Notes under the pieces: generated by a model | Databases searched by the model: none | What the model saw: only the letters and a program-made list of their open reading frames with translations | Told to the model about the DNA's origin: nothing | Shown here: one piece after another, positions 8,330 through 15,748 of the stretch | Layout: every line of letters begins with the position of its first letter | How positions within the stretch are numbered: position 1 is the stretch's first letter | DNA from: Massilia sp. Root418 | Lineage (GTDB): Bacteria > Pseudomonadota > Gammaproteobacteria > Burkholderiales > Burkholderiaceae_D | DNA length: 64,000 bases | Assembly (NCBI RefSeq): GCF_001425265.1 | Contig: NZ_LMEC01000025.1 | Span: forward strand, 305-64,304 | Direction of reading: 5' to 3' | Program-made: the position numbers and the translations under genes

Positions 8330-9051
8330 TGACGATGGCGGCTGCTGCACCTGGCGTGAACCCGCTGCGCGGCGTCAAGGCCGCCATCATCGACCTCGAC
8401 GGCACGATGCTGCACACCATGCCGGACTTCCAGGTGGCCATCAACCGCATGCTGGCCGAGACCGGGCTGCAGCCGCTGTCCGTCGCGCAGATCGAGCTGA
8501 TGGTGGGCAAAGGCTCGGAGCACCTGATCCGCTCCGTGCTGGCGGTGTACGCCGGCGCGGCCGAGGTGGAGCAGCGCTTCCCTGCCGCCATGAAGGCCTA
8601 CCAGCGCCACTACCTGGACATCAACGGCGAGCACAGCACGCTGTATCCCGACGTGGCCGCCGGGCTGGACGCGCTCCGGGCGCACGGCCTGCGCCTGGCC
8701 TGCGTGACCAACAAACCCGTCTCGTTCGCCAGGCCGCTGCTGGAGCAGAAAGGCCTGGCCGGCTATTTCGAGGTGCTCTACGGCGGCGATTCGCTGGCCC
8801 AGAAGAAGCCGCATCCGCTGCCGCTGCTGCAGGTGTGCCGCGATTTTGCGCTGGACCCGGCCCAGGTGGTGGCCATCGGCGATTCCTCCAACGATGCGCA
8901 GGCCGCGCGCGCGGCCGGCTGCCCGGTCCTGACGGTCCCGTACGGCTACAATCACGGCGAGTCTATACACGACACAGATTCCGATGGTATAGTTGACACG
9001 CTGCTACACGCGGCAGACTTGATACGCTTGCACAACCAGATAGCAAACTGA
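8329..9051 (+). CDS. gph: phosphoglycolate phosphatase (HAD family)
   Basis: A 240-residue HAD hydrolase that dephosphorylates 2-phosphoglycolate. Motif I is IDLDGTML (nucleophile Asp about residue 23), motif II is VTNKP, and motifs III/IV are KKPHPLP and AIGDSSNDAQAARAAG. rpe-gph-trpE is a common gene order in beta-proteobacteria. The 3' end of the gene probably contains the trp promoter: a TTGACA occurs at 8993-8998, but no clear -10 partner could be fixed. Confidence 0.95.
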   Translation: MTMAAAAPGVNPLRGVKAAIIDLDGTMLHTMPDFQVAINRMLAETGLQPLSVAQIELMVGKGSEHLIRSVLAVYAGAAEVEQRFPAAMKAYQRHYLDINGEHSTLYPDVAAGLDALRAHGLRLACVTNKPVSFARPLLEQKGLAGYFEVLYGGDSLAQKKPHPLPLLQVCRDFALDPAQVVAIGDSSNDAQAARAAGCPVLTVPYGYNHGESIHDTDSDGIVDTLLHAADLIRLHNQIAN

Positions 9052-9064
9052 TCCTAAACACAGC

Positions 9065-9151
9065 ATGTTTCTCAACAAAAGACACAATGTCACGCACCAG
9101 GGCTCGATTGAGGCCTGGCTATGGCGACGCTGGCAATCCTGGGCTAACTGA
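9065..9151 (+). CDS. trpL: trp operon leader peptide
   Basis: A 28-codon leader ending in a tryptophan-rich run, W-L-W-R-R-W-Q-S-W-A-N-stop, i.e. four Trp codons within ten. It lies 100 bases before trpE and directly before a transcription terminator hairpin (9165-9199). This is the classical arrangement of ribosome-mediated attenuation: scarce charged tRNA-Trp stalls the ribosome at the Trp codons and favours an antiterminator. Gene too short for ordinary gene callers. Confidence 0.9.
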   Translation: MFLNKRHNVTHQGSIEAWLWRRWQSWAN

Positions 9152-9164
9152 CCCCCGCTGATTG

Positions 9165-9199
9165 CTGTCGCCCGCATTTCCGTGGCCGACAGGTTTTTT
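9165..9199 (+). terminator. trp attenuator terminator
   Basis: CTGTCG (9165-9170) pairs with CGACAG (9187-9192), with further partial pairing of the inner GCC/GGC bases, followed by GTTTTTT (9193-9199). It is placed between trpL and trpE, so termination here would switch off the trpE-trpG-trpD-trpC unit when Trp is plentiful. Confidence 0.85.
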
Positions 9200-9251
9200 G
9201 AACGACTCCCGCCCGAACTCCACCTATCGCTTTGGGCGGCATGGAGAGAAC

Positions 9252-10748
9252 ATGACCGAACTCGAATTCAAATCGCTGGCCACGCAAGGCTACAACCGTA
9301 TCCCCCTGATCGCGGAAGCGTTCGCCGATCTGGAAACCCCGCTCACGCTGTACCTGAAGCTGGCGCAAACCCAGAACCACGGCAAGAACACCTTCCTGCT
9401 CGAATCGGTGGTGGGCGGCGAGCGCTTCGGGCGCTACTCCTTCATCGGCCTGCCGGCCACCACGCTGCTGCGCACGCACGGCAACGTCACCGAAATCGTG
9501 AAGAACGGCGCCGTGATCGAAACCCACGAGGGCAACCCGCTCGACTTCATCGAGCAGTACCAGTCGCGCTTCAAGGTGGCCCTGCGCCCCGGCATGCCGC
9601 GCTTCTGCGGCGGCCTGGCCGGCTACTTCGGCTACGACACCGTGCGCCACATCGAAAAGAAGCTGGCTGGCAGCGCGCCCAGGGATGACCTGAACCTGCC
9701 GGACATCCAGCTGATGGTGACCGAAGAGCTGGCGGTGATCGACAATATCTCCGGCAAGCTCTACCTGATCGTCTACGCCGACACCAGCCAGCCGGAATCG
9801 TATTCCAAGGCGCGCCAGCGCCTGAAAGACCTGCGCGCCCTGCTGCGCCGCGGCGTCGACGCGCCGGTGACGAGCGCCTCGGTGCGCACCGAAACCATCC
9901 GCGACTTCGACAAGGAAGACTACCTGAAGGCAGTGGCCCGCGCCCATGAATACGTGATGGCCGGAGACCTGATGCAGGTGCAGATCGGCCAGCGCCTGCG
10001 CAAGCCTTACGTGGATTCGCCGTTGACCCTGTACCGCGCGCTGCGTTCGCTGAACCCGTCGCCGTATATGTATTTCTACAATTTCGGCGACATGCAGATC
10101 GTGGGCGCCTCGCCCGAGATCCTGGTGCGCAACGAGACCGCGGCCGACGGCCAGAAGAAAGTCACGCTGCGCCCCATCGCCGGCACCCGCCCGCGCGGCG
10201 GTACGCCGGAGCGCGACGCCGAGCTGGCCAAGGAACTTCTGGCCGACCCGAAAGAGATCGCCGAGCACGTGATGCTGATCGACCTGGCGCGCAATGACCT
10301 GGGCCGCATCTCCGAGATCGGCACCGTGAAGGTCACCGACCGCATGGTGATCGAGAAATACTCGCATGTGCAGCACATCGTCTCCAACGTGGAAGGCACG
10401 CTGAAGGAAGGCATGTCCAACCTGGACGTGCTGCGCGCCACCTTCCCGGCCGGCACCCTGACCGGCGCGCCGAAAGTGCGCGCCATGGAAGTGATCGACG
10501 AGCTGGAAATCACCAAGCGCGGTATCTACGGCGGCGCCTGCGGCTACCTGTCCTTCGGCGGCGAAATGGACGTGGCGATCGCCATCCGCACCGGCGTGAT
10601 CAAGGACGGCATGCTGTACGTGCAGGCCGCGGCCGGCATCGTGGCCGACTCGATACCGGAAATGGAATGGCAGGAAACTGAAAACAAGGCGCGCGCCGTG
10701 CTGCGCGCCGCCGAACAAGTGCAAGATGGCCTGGATGGGGAGTTCTGA
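9252..10748 (+). CDS. trpE: anthranilate synthase component I
   Basis: A 498-residue TrpE that makes anthranilate from chorismate, using ammonia delivered by TrpG. It has the N-terminal feedback-inhibition segment FLLESVVGGERFGRYSF (the LLES serine region binds Trp) and the catalytic chorismate-binding motifs PIAGTRPRGGTPERDAELAK, RNDLGRIS and GTLTGAPKVRAMEVIDELE. The chosen ATG (MTELEFKSLA) follows a GGAGAG ribosome site. The gene is controlled by the attenuator just upstream and is two bases from trpG. Confidence 0.97.
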   Translation: MTELEFKSLATQGYNRIPLIAEAFADLETPLTLYLKLAQTQNHGKNTFLLESVVGGERFGRYSFIGLPATTLLRTHGNVTEIVKNGAVIETHEGNPLDFIEQYQSRFKVALRPGMPRFCGGLAGYFGYDTVRHIEKKLAGSAPRDDLNLPDIQLMVTEELAVIDNISGKLYLIVYADTSQPESYSKARQRLKDLRALLRRGVDAPVTSASVRTETIRDFDKEDYLKAVARAHEYVMAGDLMQVQIGQRLRKPYVDSPLTLYRALRSLNPSPYMYFYNFGDMQIVGASPEILVRNETAADGQKKVTLRPIAGTRPRGGTPERDAELAKELLADPKEIAEHVMLIDLARNDLGRISEIGTVKVTDRMVIEKYSHVQHIVSNVEGTLKEGMSNLDVLRATFPAGTLTGAPKVRAMEVIDELEITKRGIYGGACGYLSFGGEMDVAIAIRTGVIKDGMLYVQAAAGIVADSIPEMEWQETENKARAVLRAAEQVQDGLDGEF

Positions 10749-10749
10749 G

Positions 10750-11313
10750 ATGCTGCTGATGATCGACAACTACGACTCCTTCACCTACAACATCGTGCAG
10801 TATTTCGGCGAGCTGGGCGAGGATGTCCGCACTTTCCGCAACGACGAAATCACGATCGCTGAAATTGAAGCGATGAACCCGGACCGCATCTGCATTTCGC
10901 CCGGCCCGAAAGACCCCGCGCAAGCGGGCATTTCCATCGACGTGCTCAAGCACTTCGCCGGCAAAAAGCCCATCCTGGGCGTATGCCTGGGCCACCAGGC
11001 CATCGGCGAAGCGTTCGGCGGCAAGGTAATCCGCGCCAAGCAGGTCATGCATGGCAAAACTTCCCTTATCGCGCACACCGGCGTGGGCGTCTTCAAAGAC
11101 CTGCCCAGCCCCTTCACCGTGATCCGCTACCACTCGCTGGCGATCGAACGCGCCTCGCTGCCATCCTGCCTGGAAGTGACGGCGTGGACCGACGACGGCG
11201 AGATCATGGGCGTGCGCCACAAGGAATACGACATCGAGGGCGTGCAGTTCCACCCCGAGTCCATCCTGTCGGAACACGGCCACGCGCTGCTGAAGAACTT
11301 CCTGGAACGCTGA
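10750..11313 (+). CDS. trpG: anthranilate synthase component II (glutamine amidotransferase)
   Basis: A 187-residue class I glutamine amidotransferase. It has the N-terminal MIDNYDSFTYNIVQYFGELG, the nucleophile loop GVCLGHQAIGEAFGG (Cys about residue 79) and the VQFHPESILSEHG His-Glu of the triad. It supplies ammonia to TrpE and in many beta-proteobacteria also serves PabB. The start uses a GGGGAG site inside the end of trpE, consistent with coupled translation. Confidence 0.96.
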   Translation: MLLMIDNYDSFTYNIVQYFGELGEDVRTFRNDEITIAEIEAMNPDRICISPGPKDPAQAGISIDVLKHFAGKKPILGVCLGHQAIGEAFGGKVIRAKQVMHGKTSLIAHTGVGVFKDLPSPFTVIRYHSLAIERASLPSCLEVTAWTDDGEIMGVRHKEYDIEGVQFHPESILSEHGHALLKNFLER

Positions 11314-11406
11314 CCTGCGCGCCGCGTGCGCTGCGCTGCTTTACGCTTCCGCGCGCGCCACGCCCGCAGTCCGTCCCGAGCTCAATACGATTGAAGAGGA
11401 ATTGCC

Positions 11407-12465
11407 ATGCCTACGCCTAAAAACACGCACCAGATCACCCATCAGGAAGCGCTGCTGCGCTGCATCGAGCACCGCGAGATCTTCCACGACGAAATGCTGC
11501 ACCTGTTCCGCCAGATCATGTCCGGCGAAATGTCGCCCGTGATGGTCGCGGCCCTGACCATGGGCCTGCGCGTGAAGAAGGAAACCATCGGCGAAATCGC
11601 CGCCGCCGCGCAGGTGATGCGCGAGTTCTCCACCAAGGTGCCGATGGCCGACACCACCAATCTGCTCGACATCGTCGGCACCGGCGGCGACGGCGCGCAC
11701 ACCTTCAACATCTCCTCCACCGCCATGTTCGTGGCGGCGGCGGCTGGCGCGCGCGTGGCCAAGCACGGCGGACGCAGCGTGTCGTCCTCGTCCGGCTCGG
11801 CCGACGTGATCGAATCGCTGGGCGCCAACATCAACCTCAAGCCCGAGCAGATCGCGCAGTCCATCGCGCAGACCGGCATCGGCTTCATGTTCGCGCCCAA
11901 CCACCACGCCGCCATGAAACACGTGGCGCCGGTGCGCCGCGAACTGGGCGTGCGCTCCATCTTCAATATCCTGGGGCCGCTGACCAATCCGGCCGGCGCA
12001 CCGAACATCCTGATGGGTGTGTTCCACCAGGATCTGGTGGGTATCCAGGTGCGCGTGCTGCAGCGCCTGGGCGCCCAGCACGCGGTGGTGGTATACGGCA
12101 AAGACAATATGGATGAAGTGTCGCTGGGCGCCTCCACCATGGTGGGCGAACTGGTGAACGGCGAAATCCGCGAATACGAAATCCACCCGGAAGACTTCGG
12201 CATGCAGATGATCGCCAGCCGCAACCTGAAAGTGGCCGACGCCACCGAATCGAAAGCCAAGATGCTCGAAGCGCTGCGCGGCGAAACCGGCGCGGCCTAC
12301 GACATCGTGGCGCTGAACGCGGGCACGGCGCTGTATGCGGCGGGCGTGGCCACCTCCATCGAGGACGGGCTGGCCAAGGCGCGCGCCGCCATCACGTCCG
12401 GCGCGGCGCTGGCCAAGGTGGAGCAATTCGTGTCGGTGACGCAGCAGCTTGGCGCGGCCAACTAA
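11407..12465 (+). CDS. trpD: anthranilate phosphoribosyltransferase
   Basis: A 352-residue TrpD that joins anthranilate and PRPP to N-phosphoribosyl-anthranilate. The PRPP-binding loop GTGGDGAHTFNISS and the substrate motif KHGGRSVSSSSGSADVIE are intact, as are NPAGAP and DEVSLGA further on. It is separated from trpG by 93 bases with no gene. AAGAGGAA precedes the ATG. The next gene, a LysE-type exporter, starts ten bases after the stop. Confidence 0.97.
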   Translation: MPTPKNTHQITHQEALLRCIEHREIFHDEMLHLFRQIMSGEMSPVMVAALTMGLRVKKETIGEIAAAAQVMREFSTKVPMADTTNLLDIVGTGGDGAHTFNISSTAMFVAAAAGARVAKHGGRSVSSSSGSADVIESLGANINLKPEQIAQSIAQTGIGFMFAPNHHAAMKHVAPVRRELGVRSIFNILGPLTNPAGAPNILMGVFHQDLVGIQVRVLQRLGAQHAVVVYGKDNMDEVSLGASTMVGELVNGEIREYEIHPEDFGMQMIASRNLKVADATESKAKMLEALRGETGAAYDIVALNAGTALYAAGVATSIEDGLAKARAAITSGAALAKVEQFVSVTQQLGAAN

Positions 12466-12475
12466 GGAGAAGACC

Positions 12476-13126
12476 ATGTTCGGCATCCACGACCTGACGC
12501 TGTTTATCGTTTCCGGCCTGCTGCTCAACATCATGCCCGGCCCGGATTCGCTGCTGATCATGGCGCGCAGCGCCACGCAGGGCTGGCGCGCGGGCTGCGC
12601 CGCGGCGCTGGGCATCGGCGCCGGCACCATGGTGCACGTCACCGCCGCCGCCGTCGGCCTGTCCGCGCTGCTGTCCACCTCCGCCATGGCATTCAGCGTG
12701 GTGAAATGGGTGGGCGCAGCCTACATCGTCTACGTGGGCATCGGCATGCTGCGCGCCAGGCTGAAAGCGGGCGACGGCGACGCGGGCGAACCCGCCGCCG
12801 CCGCGCCGGCAGCGGCCTCCTATGGCAGGATTTTCGCCCAGGGTTTCCTGACCAATGTGCTGAACCCCAAGGTGGCGCTGTTCTTCCTGGCCTTCGTGCC
12901 GCAGTTTATTTCGGCCGACTCGCCCAACAAGGCGTTGGCCTTCCTCATCCTGGGCTGCATCTTCAACTTCAACAGCATGCTGTGGTGTAACGGGCTGGCA
13001 GTGTTCACCGCCTTCGCCAGCGCGCGCCTGAAGGTCAAACCGCTGGTGGCGCTGTGGCTGAACCGCATTACGGGCGGCCTGTTCCTGGCACTCGGCGTGC
13101 GCCTGGCGCTGTCCGAACAACATTGA
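12476..13126 (+). CDS. LysE/RhtB-family amino-acid exporter
   Basis: A 216-residue inner-membrane protein with about six hydrophobic segments and the family start MPGPDSLLIMARSATQGWRAG. The second landmark, FLTNVLNPKVALFFLAFVPQF, is also typical of LysE/RhtB translocators. AAGGAGA lies five bases before the ATG. It sits inside the trp operon between trpD and trpC with short gaps, so export of Trp, a precursor or a toxic analogue is a reasonable inference, but the substrate cannot be read from the sequence. Confidence 0.88.
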   Translation: MFGIHDLTLFIVSGLLLNIMPGPDSLLIMARSATQGWRAGCAAALGIGAGTMVHVTAAAVGLSALLSTSAMAFSVVKWVGAAYIVYVGIGMLRARLKAGDGDAGEPAAAAPAAASYGRIFAQGFLTNVLNPKVALFFLAFVPQFISADSPNKALAFLILGCIFNFNSMLWCNGLAVFTAFASARLKVKPLVALWLNRITGGLFLALGVRLALSEQH

Positions 13127-13136
13127 AAGCACGACC

Positions 13137-13937
13137 ATGTCCGACATCCTGAACAAGATCCTGGCCACCAAGGCCGACGAAGTGGCGGCCGCCAAGAAGC
13201 ACCGCAGCCTGGCCAGCCTGCGCGCCGAAGCGGAAGGCGACGCCACACTGCGCGCCGGCCTGCGCGGTTTCGAAGCCAGCCTGCGCACCAACATCGCGGC
13301 AGGCAACGCGGCCGTGATCGCCGAAGTGAAGAAGGCCTCGCCGTCCAAGGGCGTGCTGCGCGCCGACTTCCGCCCGGCCGAGATTGCCGAGAGCTACGCC
13401 AGCCACGGCGCCGCCTGCCTGTCCGTGCTGACCGACGTGCATTACTTCCAGGGCGCGGACGACTACCTGAAGCAGGCGCGCGCCGCCTGCGCCATCCCGG
13501 TGCTGCGCAAGGACTTCATGATCGATATGTACCAGATCTACGAAGCGCGGGCGATGGGCGCCGACTGCATCCTGCTGATCGTGTCCGCGCTGGATCACGG
13601 CCTGATGGCCGAGATGGAAGCCTGCGCCCACGAACTGGGCATGGGCGTGCTGATCGAGTCGCACGACGGCGACGAACTGAGCGCCGCGCTCAAGCTGAAA
13701 AGCAATCTGATCGGCATCAACAACCGCAACCTGCGCACCTTCGAAACCTCGCTGGACACCACGCTGGACCTGCTCGGCCGCATCCCAGCCGAGCGCCTGG
13801 TGATCACGGAATCGGGTATCCTGAACAGTGACGACGTGCAGCGCATGCGCGATGCAAACGTCCACAGTTTCCTGGTGGGCGAAGCCTTCATGCGCGCGCC
13901 GGATCCGGGCGCGGAGCTGCGCCGCCTGTTCAGCTAA
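13137..13937 (+). CDS. trpC: indole-3-glycerol phosphate synthase
   Basis: A 266-residue single-function TrpC converting CdRP to indole-3-glycerol phosphate. It has the catalytic segments IAEVKKASPSKG, IPVLRKDFMID and IGINNRNLRTFE and the late VITESGI. There is no fused TrpF, in line with beta-proteobacteria, where trpF lies with trpBA elsewhere. Starts ten bases after the exporter gene; probably the last biosynthetic gene of the attenuated operon. Confidence 0.97.
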   Translation: MSDILNKILATKADEVAAAKKHRSLASLRAEAEGDATLRAGLRGFEASLRTNIAAGNAAVIAEVKKASPSKGVLRADFRPAEIAESYASHGAACLSVLTDVHYFQGADDYLKQARAACAIPVLRKDFMIDMYQIYEARAMGADCILLIVSALDHGLMAEMEACAHELGMGVLIESHDGDELSAALKLKSNLIGINNRNLRTFETSLDTTLDLLGRIPAERLVITESGILNSDDVQRMRDANVHSFLVGEAFMRAPDPGAELRRLFS

Positions 13938-13957
13938 TTCTTTTGGGGAGGCCCGCC

Positions 13958-14470
13958 ATGGGCAGATTACAGCACAGCGCCGCCATCGGCCTCGCGGCGC
14001 TGTTGGGTGCATCCCTGCTGGCCTCCTGCGGCAAAGAACCTCCGCGGCGCGACATCTCGAACAGGCCTGCGGACATTCCGCGCACGCCGCTGCCGTCCGA
14101 GCAAGTGCCGGTGCCGCCGCTGCCGCCGCCCATCCACAATCTGGACGACTACAAGCGCGCCCTCGCCGCCAAGATCCTGGCCGCCACGCCGGATGCCGCC
14201 TTCAGCGGCGCGCTGCCGCCGCTGCTGACCTCCATCGTGGTGCTGGAAGCGAAGATCGGGCGCGACGGCGACATCGTCAACCTGCGCGTGGCGCGCTCGC
14301 GCGACCAGAAGGCCAGCAACTTGGCGCTGGCGGCCATGCGCGCGGCGGCGCCCTTCCCCAAGCCGGGCAAGCTGATGGCCGGCCATCACAAGACCTTCGA
14401 TATCTCCGAGACGTTCCTGTTCAACAAAGACTACCGCTTCCAGATCCGGACGCTGGCGCCGGTCCAGTAA
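13958..14470 (+). CDS. lipoprotein with TonB-C-like domain
   Basis: A 170-residue protein with a lipobox (LLASC, about residues 20-24), a Pro-rich spacer (PVPPLPPPIHN) and a C-terminal domain of the TonB/TolA energy-transducer kind: VVLEAKIGRDGDIVNLRVARS and ALAAMRAAAPFPKPGK. It begins 20 bases after trpC with a good GGGGAGG site, so it is likely cotranscribed. A Tat/Ton role is not supported because no N-terminal membrane anchor other than the lipid is seen. Function unknown. Confidence 0.7.
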   Translation: MGRLQHSAAIGLAALLGASLLASCGKEPPRRDISNRPADIPRTPLPSEQVPVPPLPPPIHNLDDYKRALAAKILAATPDAAFSGALPPLLTSIVVLEAKIGRDGDIVNLRVARSRDQKASNLALAAMRAAAPFPKPGKLMAGHHKTFDISETFLFNKDYRFQIRTLAPVQ

Positions 14471-14493
14471 TGCCGGCGACAACGGAGGTAGCC

Positions 14494-14528
14494 CGTAGGG
14501 CGGGTTAGCGCGGCAGCGCGTGAGCCAC
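14494..14528. repeat. REP-like element (single, one arm diverged)
   Basis: CGTAGGGCGGGTTAGCG is the well-conserved arm; the other arm has decayed to CGCGTGAGCCAC. It sits between two convergent genes. Three 11-base repeats follow directly (14530-14562). Confidence 0.7.
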
Positions 14529-14529
14529 T

Positions 14530-14562
14530 AATGCGCCGCCAATGCGCCGCCGAAGCGCCGCC
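14530..14562. repeat. 11-bp tandem repeat, three copies
   Basis: Units are AATGCGCCGCC, AATGCGCCGCC and GAAGCGCCGCC. The reverse complement (GGCGGCGCATT) is the same unit as the tandem array at 55606-55671. In both places the array abuts a REP-like element on the same side. It ends one base before the stop codon of the diguanylate cyclase gene. Confidence 0.8.
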
Positions 14563-14563
14563 G

Positions 14564-15748
14564 TCAGGCCGGTTCGCTGGTGGCGGCCAGCTCCACCCGG
14601 TCGCGCCCATTTTCCTTGGCGCGGTACAGGGCCGCATCGGTGCGGCCCAGCAGGCTGTCCAGCGACTCTTCACGCGAGAGATGGGTGCCGATGCCGATGC
14701 TCACCGTGCACGGCGGCAGCTGGTCGTCCCAGCCGGTGCGCAGCGCGTCGCGGATGCGTTCAGCCACCATCATCGCGCGCGGCACTTCCGCGTCCGGCAG
14801 CAGCACCACGAATTCCTCGCCACCGAAGCGCGCCACGTAATCGCTCTCGCGCAACGCCTGGCCGATAACGTCGGCAACCTGTATCAGCACCCGGTCTCCC
14901 ACCACGTGGCCATAGCGGTCGTTGACGGCCTTGAAATGGTCCAGGTCTATGCTCATCAGCGACAGCGGCCTGCCGTCGCGCCCCAGCTGCACGCGCTGCT
15001 TGGCGTAGAAGATGTCAAAGCCGCGCCGGTTCAGCACCCCGGTCAGCGGGTCATGCGTGGAGCGCTCTTCCAGGATGCACTGCAGGCGCCGCATGGCCAT
15101 CATCAGGAAAGCCACCGCCAGCATCAGCGACATGAAGCTGGCCAGCGCCATGAACACATCCACCATCGGGCCGTCGCGCAAGTCCTCCATGTCGGCCGCG
15201 TCCACCGCCAGCGCCGTGGCGGCGCGCGCCAGCGCGGCCAGTGCCTGCACCGTCATCAGCACGCCGAAGAAGCAGTAGGAAAAATTGCGCATGCCGTGCC
15301 GCCACGCCAGCCAGCATTGCACCGCGTAGAAAACGAAGGCGGCCAGCGAAAACACCGCGATACGTGCGCCCAGGTGCGGCTGCGCCAGCAGCAGCCAGCC
15401 GCTGAACAGCATGCCCAGCAGCCAGACGCCGTGGAACAGCCACCAGCTGGGCCGCCGCGCGAAGAATTCCTGCGTGCCTATCATGGACAGGCCCACGCCC
15501 CAGAACATCAGCGCGCTCGCCGCCAGCACGGCGGCCTGCTGCAGCAGCGCGCCGTGCAGCGAGACCCCGACGCTGGCGCCGGCCACGCACAGCAGGCCGA
15601 GCGACCAGCGGTCCAGGCCGCGCACTTCGCCGCGGAAGCTGCGGTGCATCGCAAACATCACCATGCTCATGACACTGCTCATCACAGTCGTCATGAGCAG
15701 CAGGGTCCGCAGATCCAGCTGCAGGGCCGGTGCGGACCAGAAGTTCAT
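14564..15748 (-). CDS. membrane diguanylate cyclase (GGDEF)
   Basis: A 394-residue protein with about six or seven transmembrane helices (residues 10-225) and a C-terminal GGDEF domain. The active motif is RFGGEEFVV, so cyclase activity (two GTP to c-di-GMP) is likely, and an RxxD inhibitory I-site (RESD) lies five residues upstream. It is the last gene of a seven-gene minus-strand operon. Its ATG overlaps the stop of the M61 gene (TGATG), so it is translationally coupled to a peptidase, an unusual partner. Confidence 0.9.
   Translation of the reverse strand: MNFWSAPALQLDLRTLLLMTTVMSSVMSMVMFAMHRSFRGEVRGLDRWSLGLLCVAGASVGVSLHGALLQQAAVLAASALMFWGVGLSMIGTQEFFARRPSWWLFHGVWLLGMLFSGWLLLAQPHLGARIAVFSLAAFVFYAVQCWLAWRHGMRNFSYCFFGVLMTVQALAALARAATALAVDAADMEDLRDGPMVDVFMALASFMSLMLAVAFLMMAMRRLQCILEERSTHDPLTGVLNRRGFDIFYAKQRVQLGRDGRPLSLMSIDLDHFKAVNDRYGHVVGDRVLIQVADVIGQALRESDYVARFGGEEFVVLLPDAEVPRAMMVAERIRDALRTGWDDQLPPCTVSIGIGTHLSREESLDSLLGRTDAALYRAKENGRDRVELAATSEPA

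Noticed and set aside
13958..14470. TonB energy-transducer gene
   Set aside because: Only a short C-terminal similarity; there is a lipobox rather than a membrane anchor, so TonB function is not supported.
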